DNA from: an uncultured Rhizobiaceae group bacterium
Lineage (GTDB): Bacteria; Pseudomonadota; Alphaproteobacteria; Rhizobiales; Rhizobiaceae
DNA: 37,875 nucleotides
Direction: 5' to 3'
Assembly (NCBI GenBank): GCA_938030595.1
Contig: CALHIB010000123.1
Span: forward strand, 1-37,875
Shown here: positions 33,785-37,875 of the stretch, in pieces
How the letters are laid out: every line of letters begins with the position of its first letter
Position numbering within the stretch: position 1 is the first letter of the stretch
The notes under the pieces: generated by a model
Database searches by the model: none
What the model was told of the DNA's origin: nothing
What the model saw: the letters and a program-made list of their open reading frames with translations, nothing else
Program-made: the position numbers and the translations under genes

Positions 33785-35266
33785 ATGCCCCTTTCGCAAA
33801 CCATTCCTTTTGACAATAGCTATGCAAAACAAATGGAAGGCTTTTATGTAGCTTGGGAAGGGGCAAAGGTACCCGCACCTGAAATCATTCAATTCAATGG
33901 CGATCTAGCCAAAGAGCTTGGGTTGGATGGTGAAGAATTAAACTCAAAAGAAGGTGCCGAATTTTTTGCTGGCAATGAAATGCCGCTAGGTGCATCTCCA
34001 CTTGCTCAGGTTTACGCGGGCCACCAGTTCGGTGGTTTCTCGCCGCAGTTGGGAGATGGACGTGCGCTCCTAGTTGGCGAAGTCATTGACCAAAATAATA
34101 TCCGCCGTGACATTCAGTTGAAAGGTTCTGGACAAACACCTTTTTCTCGAAGAGGTGACGGGAAGGCAGTTGTAGGGCCTGTTTTGCGCGAATATCTCAT
34201 AGGTGAAGCCATGCATGCTTTAAGCATTCCTACCACCAGAGCATTGGCTGCCACAACGACTGGCGAGAAGATTGTAAGGAATGGCTTTGAGCCTGGTGCC
34301 GTTCTAACACGGGTCGCTTCCAGCCATCTGCGGGTGGGAACGTTTCAGTTTTTTGCAGCCAGAAAAGACACGGAAAAAGTCAGGCAATTGGCCGACTATG
34401 CAATCAAACGTCATTACACTGAACTTGAAAATAGCGAGAATAAATACCTAGAATTGTTAAAAGCCGTTATGGTGAAGCAAGCTCAACTCGTGGCAAAATG
34501 GATGTCAGTTGGTTTTGTTCATGGCGTTATGAATACAGACAACATGACAATTAGTGGTGAGACGATTGATTATGGGCCTTGCGCTTTTATTGATTATTAT
34601 AAACCTGATGCAGTGTTTAGTTCGATAGATGAACAAGGACGTTACGCCTACGGCAATCAACCCAATATTGCTCAATGGAATTTGGCAAGATTTGCAGAAA
34701 CACTAATTCAACTCATTGATCCAGATGACAACGATAATGCCATTAAACTTGCAACGAATGCACTCAACGAATTCCCGCTTATCTATCAGGATTATTGGTT
34801 CGATGAGATGCGAGTAAAGATAGGTCTTGCTGATAAAAAAGATGGCGACCTGGATTTAATCAACGAGCTTTACCAGGCGATGGATGGACAATCAGTTGAT
34901 CATACGCAACTCTTTAGAAAGCTAGCTGATGCGCTAAGAGGGGATGAGAAAACTCTCTTTGAATTATTTGATGATGAGACAGGTTTCAAACCTTGGCTTG
35001 AAAAATGGAAGACAAGACTAACGCACAACAAAACTGATTTTAAGAAAATTGCCACGGATATGGACAAGGTCAATCCGCTCTATATTCCAAGAAATCACAA
35101 AGTTGAGGAGGCTCTGAAAGTAGCGTCCAAAGATTCGGATTATGCGCCTTTCAAAAAGCTTCTTGATGTTTTGATGAATCCCTATGAGGCGCGCGAAGGC
35201 TTGAAAGATTATGAAGAACCAGCGCCCAAAGATAATGGCCCTTATGTAACCTTTTGTGGCACATGA
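33785..35266 (+). CDS. selO: Protein adenylyltransferase SelO (YdiU family)
   Basis: A 493-residue pseudokinase-fold AMPylase. GHQFGGFSPQLGDGRA (79-94), KGSGQTPFSRRGDGKA (113-128), REYLIGEAMHAL and HGVMNTDNMTISGETIDYGP (246-265) are SelO signatures. K113, E136, R176, R183, D252, N253 and D262 fall at the numbers I remember for the catalytic residues of the Pseudomonas syringae enzyme. SelO moves AMP from ATP to Ser/Thr/Tyr of target proteins in response to redox stress. The C-terminus reads F-C-G-T, with C491 close to the end where eukaryotic SelO has a CxxU redox motif. Neighbouring genes give no shared pathway. Confidence 0.93.
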   Translation: MPLSQTIPFDNSYAKQMEGFYVAWEGAKVPAPEIIQFNGDLAKELGLDGEELNSKEGAEFFAGNEMPLGASPLAQVYAGHQFGGFSPQLGDGRALLVGEVIDQNNIRRDIQLKGSGQTPFSRRGDGKAVVGPVLREYLIGEAMHALSIPTTRALAATTTGEKIVRNGFEPGAVLTRVASSHLRVGTFQFFAARKDTEKVRQLADYAIKRHYTELENSENKYLELLKAVMVKQAQLVAKWMSVGFVHGVMNTDNMTISGETIDYGPCAFIDYYKPDAVFSSIDEQGRYAYGNQPNIAQWNLARFAETLIQLIDPDDNDNAIKLATNALNEFPLIYQDYWFDEMRVKIGLADKKDGDLDLINELYQAMDGQSVDHTQLFRKLADALRGDEKTLFELFDDETGFKPWLEKWKTRLTHNKTDFKKIATDMDKVNPLYIPRNHKVEEALKVASKDSDYAPFKKLLDVLMNPYEAREGLKDYEEPAPKDNGPYVTFCGT

Positions 35267-35296
35267 TTTGAATCTAAAAATACGATTGGAAATATA

Positions 35297-35677
35297 ATGG
35301 ATAAAGAACTCTTTGAAAAAGGACTGGCCAAACGCAAAGCGACACTCGGTGCTGAATATGTAGAAAAGAACCTTGCCGCAGCGGATGATTTCAACCGACC
35401 ATTTCAGGAAGCCATGACAGAATGGTGTTGGGGGTTTGGCTGGGGTGATGAAACCATTGATGTGAAAACCCGTTCCATGATGAACCTAACGATGATTGCA
35501 GCATTGGGAAAAATGGCAGAGTGGGAACTGCATTTTAAAGGCGCAATTAACAATGGTGTTACCAAGGAAGAACTAAGAGCAATCATACATGCAATCTCGA
35601 TTTATTGCGGTGTGCCGCAAGGCGTGGAGTGTTTCAGAATTGCCCGAAAGGTATTGGAAGAAGAGGGCATGCTCTAA
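35297..35677 (+). CDS. Carboxymuconolactone decarboxylase family protein (PcaC-like)
   Basis: A 126-residue all-helical protein. EWCWGFGWGDETIDVKTRSM (43-62), NLTMIAALGKMAEWELHFKG, NNGVTKEELRAIIHAISIYC and GVPQGVECFRIARKV follow the PcaC/CMD family pattern. It lacks the CxxC of AhpD-type peroxidase partners, so it belongs to the decarboxylase-like branch. PcaC decarboxylates 4-carboxymuconolactone in protocatechuate degradation, but no other pca gene is in the window and many small family members have unknown substrates. It starts 30 bases after selO and faces the LysR gene tail-to-tail with a four-base gap. Confidence 0.85.
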   Translation: MDKELFEKGLAKRKATLGAEYVEKNLAAADDFNRPFQEAMTEWCWGFGWGDETIDVKTRSMMNLTMIAALGKMAEWELHFKGAINNGVTKEELRAIIHAISIYCGVPQGVECFRIARKVLEEEGML

Positions 35678-35681
35678 CGCA

Positions 35682-36518
35682 TTATTTAGAAATCGCATTT
35701 CTGCATTCTTCAAACCACGACCATTTATCAAACGCACTCTTGTTTACAATCAAAAATGCATTGCGTTCAAATCTGGGCGCTTCTTTTAAAAAATAGAGTT
35801 TTTTGGAAGCAACATAAGGTTCAACTATTCTCATGGGTAGATAAGCGCTACCCCCATTTGTCAGAAGATGCTCAAGCCCCAGTTGGGCAGTACCAAAACT
35901 GATACGAGCGGTATTTGCATCTGCATAAGCACTTGCATGTTGTTGGCCAAATTCATCCCCAGCTTCCACAAAAACGTAGCCAGGGTCAAATTTGATAGGG
36001 CTGTCCTTTTTGGTTGCAACCAAAACGAGTTCATCTGTGAGTAGAGGAAAGACTTTCTGTTTCTGGTTTGCATTGGGCCAATAGGTCAAGGATACATCGG
36101 TCAGTCCGGCGTTAAGCCAATTGGTCAGGTCAGATTGATTTCCCTGCCATACAGATAAGGCTATGCCGGGGTGCGTGTAGCGAATATGATCGAACATTTT
36201 TGAACCAAGATGAGGCCAAAGGTCAGGATGGCAAGCAATATTACAAACCGCACTGAAAGCATCAGACAAGGATGTCTCTTGCCTTGCTTGCTGCCAAAGA
36301 TCAGAAATCGTATTGACATATCTTTGAAGTCTGACACCTGCTGCAGTGAGCGAAGCGCCTGATTTTTGGCGGTTGATTAAAACCTGACCTAATTCATCCT
36401 CAAGGGATTTCAGTCTTGCAGTCACTGTGGATTGCGTAACATTAAGCTGTTCTGATGCACGCACCAGATTGCCTGTTTCAATGATGGTCAAAAAAGTGCG
36501 AAGTTCCAATAAATTCAT
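35682..36518 (-). CDS. LysR-type transcriptional regulator
   Basis: A 278-residue regulator. Residues 1-60 form the LysR winged helix: MNLLELRTFLTIIETGNLVR, then ASEQLNVTQSTVTARLKSLE with the recognition helix, then QVLINRQKSGASLTAAG. Residues 90-270 are the effector-binding domain, slightly shorter than the usual 200-plus residues. It diverges from the flavin reductase gene across about 100 bases holding a T-N11-A inverted repeat, the standard layout for a LysR protein that represses itself and activates its neighbour. Targets are therefore probably the flavin reductase and aldehyde dehydrogenase genes. The inducer is unknown. Confidence 0.9.
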   Translation of the reverse strand: MNLLELRTFLTIIETGNLVRASEQLNVTQSTVTARLKSLEDELGQVLINRQKSGASLTAAGVRLQRYVNTISDLWQQARQETSLSDAFSAVCNIACHPDLWPHLGSKMFDHIRYTHPGIALSVWQGNQSDLTNWLNAGLTDVSLTYWPNANQKQKVFPLLTDELVLVATKKDSPIKFDPGYVFVEAGDEFGQQHASAYADANTARISFGTAQLGLEHLLTNGGSAYLPMRIVEPYVASKKLYFLKEAPRFERNAFLIVNKSAFDKWSWFEECRNAISK

Positions 36519-36529
36519 AAATATTCCAA

Positions 36530-36546
36530 ATTCGATAATTTCGAAT
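36530..36546. promoter_or_regulatory. LysR-type operator, perfect inverted repeat with T-N11-A
   Basis: ATTCGA-TAATT-TCGAAT has six-base perfect arms and contains T-N11-A at 36532-36544, the core of LysR binding sites. It lies 12 bases before the LysR start (with TTGGA as that gene's ribosome site in between) and just upstream of a TATAAT facing the flavin reductase gene. This fits autorepression and activation from one site. Confidence 0.65.
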
Positions 36547-36552
36547 ATTCTA

Positions 36553-36558
36553 TATAAT
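36553..36558 (+). promoter_or_regulatory. Probable -10 box for the flavin reductase operon
   Basis: A consensus TATAAT lies 64 bases before the chosen ATG. The -35 position (about 36531-36536, TTCGAT) is poor and overlaps the inverted repeat, as expected for a promoter that needs a LysR activator. Confidence 0.5.
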
Positions 36559-36611
36559 ATTATTTGATTTTCAAAATGTATTTTTTCGCTTAAATTTCAC
36601 GGGAGAGATAT

Positions 36612-36616
36612 GGAGG
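36612..36616 (+). promoter_or_regulatory. Ribosome-binding site deciding the flavin reductase start
   Basis: GGAGG sits five bases before ATG 36622. The upstream in-frame ATG 36610 has GGGAGA only three bases away, so 36622 is preferred, though 36610 remains possible. Confidence 0.55.
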
Positions 36617-36621
36617 ATAAT

Positions 36622-37116
36622 ATGGAGTCAGATCGAAGCGCCTTTATCGATGCGATGCGCAGTGTTGCGAGCAGTGTAACGGTTGTTACAACAAATGGTG
36701 CCGCTGGACGCTATGGCGCGACTGTTTCTGCGTTTTGTTCTGTCTCTGCCGACCCGCCGACCATATTGGTTTGTTTAAATGCTGAATCTCGCATTGCTCA
36801 GCATGTAATTGAAAACCAAAACCTAAACATCAATGTGCTGCCACAAAATGCCGATCACATAGCCCAGCGTTTTGCTGGTGCGCACGATAAAGATATCGAA
36901 GATCGCTTCGATAACATTCCGCTTAATACAGATGACGTTCCTTCAATTAGCGGTGCAACGGTTCTGTCTTGTGAGGTTGATCAGGTCATTCCCTCAGGCA
37001 GCCATCAAATCGTGATTGGCAAAGTTATGTCTGTTGCAAAAGCAAACAATCAACCGCTAACCTATTATGACGGTGCGTATCATCAGGTAACACCGATAGC
37101 AGTTGGCGCAGTTTAG
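36622..37116 (+). CDS. Flavin reductase family protein (HpaC/NtaB-like)
   Basis: A 164-residue single-domain protein of the flavin reductase-like family. FIDAMRSVASSVTVVTTNGA at the start, then YGATVSAFCSVSADPPTILV (FMN-binding face) and LNINVLPQNADHIAQRFAG follow the family order, ending with the usual GAYHQ. Such enzymes reduce FMN or FAD with NAD(P)H and pass the flavin to a separate monooxygenase. No monooxygenase is visible in the window; it may follow the aldehyde dehydrogenase. Head of an operon under the divergent LysR gene; the aldehyde dehydrogenase ATG follows nine bases after its stop. Confidence 0.87.
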   Translation: MESDRSAFIDAMRSVASSVTVVTTNGAAGRYGATVSAFCSVSADPPTILVCLNAESRIAQHVIENQNLNINVLPQNADHIAQRFAGAHDKDIEDRFDNIPLNTDDVPSISGATVLSCEVDQVIPSGSHQIVIGKVMSVAKANNQPLTYYDGAYHQVTPIAVGAV

Positions 37117-37125
37117 GAATTGAAA

Positions 37126-37875
37126 ATGGCAAAAATCGAAACATACTCCATGTTGATTGATGGTGATTGGGTACAAGCATCCGATGGCAAAACCTTCGAC
37201 AGTTTTAACCCTGCAACAGGTGAAGTCTGGTCAAAAATTCCGGAAGCAACAGAAGCCGATGTAAACAAGGCTGTAGAAGCTGCCGAAAAAGCATTGGATG
37301 GGGAGTGGGGGACTCTCACGCCTACGCAGCGCGGGAAATGCTTACATAGGCTTGGTGATTTATTAGCAGAAAATTCTGAACATCTTGGTCGAATTGAAAC
37401 TACGGACACAGGTAAAATGTTCAAGGAAACCGCATGGCAATCTACTTATATTGCCGAGTTTTTACATTTCTTTGCGGGTGCTGCTGACAAAATTCATGGT
37501 GACACGTTGCCGATAGACAAGCCCGATATGTTTGTCTTTACTGACCGCGAACCTTTAGGTGTAATTGCCGCGGTCATACCGTGGAACTCACAAATGTTCT
37601 TAAGTGCTACCAAAATTGGGCCAGCCCTTGCTGCAGGAAATACGATTGTACTAAAGGCGTCAGAACATGCTTCGGCACCTTTGCTTGAATTTGGTAAACT
37701 GGTTGAGCAAGCTGGCATTCCTGCAGGTGTTGTAAACATCATTACGGGACACGGTGAGCCGTGCGGACGTGCGCTAACCTCTCATCCATCTGTTGCAAAA
37801 GTTGCTTTCACCGGTGGTCCAGAATCTGCACGCCATATTATACGCAACTCTGCAAATAACTTTGCAGAAGTGTCA
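37126..37875 (+). CDS. Aldehyde dehydrogenase (NAD(P)+), 3' truncated by the window
   Basis: The frame from ATG 37126 stays open for 250 codons to the last base, so about half of a normal 480-500-residue enzyme is present. The N-terminal pattern (LIDGDWVQASDGKTFDSFNP), VIAAVIPWNSQMFLSATKIG (about 147-166, with the PWN motif), ALAAGNTIVLKASEHA and KVAFTGGPESARHI, the NAD-binding turn, are clear. The general-base Glu (ELGGK segment) and the catalytic Cys lie beyond the edge. It would oxidise an aldehyde to the acid, possibly downstream of the missing monooxygenase. Co-transcribed with the flavin reductase. Confidence 0.92.
   Translation, partial: MAKIETYSMLIDGDWVQASDGKTFDSFNPATGEVWSKIPEATEADVNKAVEAAEKALDGEWGTLTPTQRGKCLHRLGDLLAENSEHLGRIETTDTGKMFKETAWQSTYIAEFLHFFAGAADKIHGDTLPIDKPDMFVFTDREPLGVIAAVIPWNSQMFLSATKIGPALAAGNTIVLKASEHASAPLLEFGKLVEQAGIPAGVVNIITGHGEPCGRALTSHPSVAKVAFTGGPESARHIIRNSANNFAEVS

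Noticed and set aside
35264-35266. In-frame selenocysteine codon in selO
   Set aside because: The frame after TGA soon loses resemblance to a SelO tail, and proteins of this group are known to end at C-G-T; kept only as a low-interest observation.
1-37875. CRISPR arrays, insertion sequences, toxin-antitoxin or known anti-phage defence genes
   Set aside because: No regularly spaced repeats, transposase signatures or defence-family motifs were seen on either strand; the variable gene content is explained by a polysaccharide locus.

Overview
The window is a moderately AT-rich bacterial chromosome segment (roughly 40% GC by eye) with densely packed genes and no stretch over 300 bases without a gene. 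I see no rRNA, tRNA, CRISPR array, integrase, transposase or insertion sequence. Gene content points to an alphaproteobacterium, perhaps a marine Hyphomicrobiales- or Rhodobacterales-type organism. The pointers are a DUF2793 protein, a SelO ending in the C-G-T tail I associate with alphaproteobacterial members, a dimethylglycine/sarcosine dehydrogenase-type flavoprotein, and a stand-alone MrpD-type antiporter subunit. This placement is inference; no marker gene is present.

Region 1 (1-2015): the 3' part of a proton-antiporter membrane subunit, then a small Nudix hydrolase.

Region 2 (2032-22828): a surface-polysaccharide locus of about 21 kb. It holds nine glycosyltransferases (seven GT-B/GT4-like, two GT2). 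It also has a WecA/MraY-type initiating phosphoglycosyl transferase and three nucleotide-sugar SDR enzymes (FlaA1/CapD-like 4,6-dehydratase, SQD1-like UDP-sulfoquinovose synthase homologue, GalE-like epimerase). Export and assembly are represented by an O-antigen ligase/polymerase-type protein and a Wzm/Wzt ABC exporter. A DUF2793 protein with a tailspike-like second half and a single-pass membrane protein of unknown function complete the locus. The simplest reading is a lipid-linked glycan started by the WecA-like enzyme, extended in the cytoplasm, exported by Wzm/Wzt and transferred by the ligase. Strands alternate, and the convergent pairs overlap at their stop codons.

Region 3 (22894-25968): an MscS channel, an SDR oxidoreductase, a rhodanese (reverse strand) and a small membrane protein.

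Region 4 (26084-33694): nitrogen-compound uptake and catabolism. It has an orphan Leu/Ile/Val-type binding protein, then a complete polar amino-acid ABC transporter (ATPase, binding protein, two permeases). The last permease overlaps by 4 bases an isochorismatase-fold amidohydrolase, which is followed by an 806-residue DMGDH/SarDH-type flavoprotein with a folate-binding half. This could be an import, hydrolysis and N-demethylation route for a methylated amino acid such as N-carbamoylsarcosine, but the substrate is a guess.

Region 5 (33785-37875): SelO protein AMPylase, a carboxymuconolactone-decarboxylase-family protein, then a LysR regulator divergent from a flavin reductase and an aldehyde dehydrogenase cut by the window edge. 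A perfect inverted repeat with T-N11-A geometry lies between the divergent genes and is the best regulatory site in the window.
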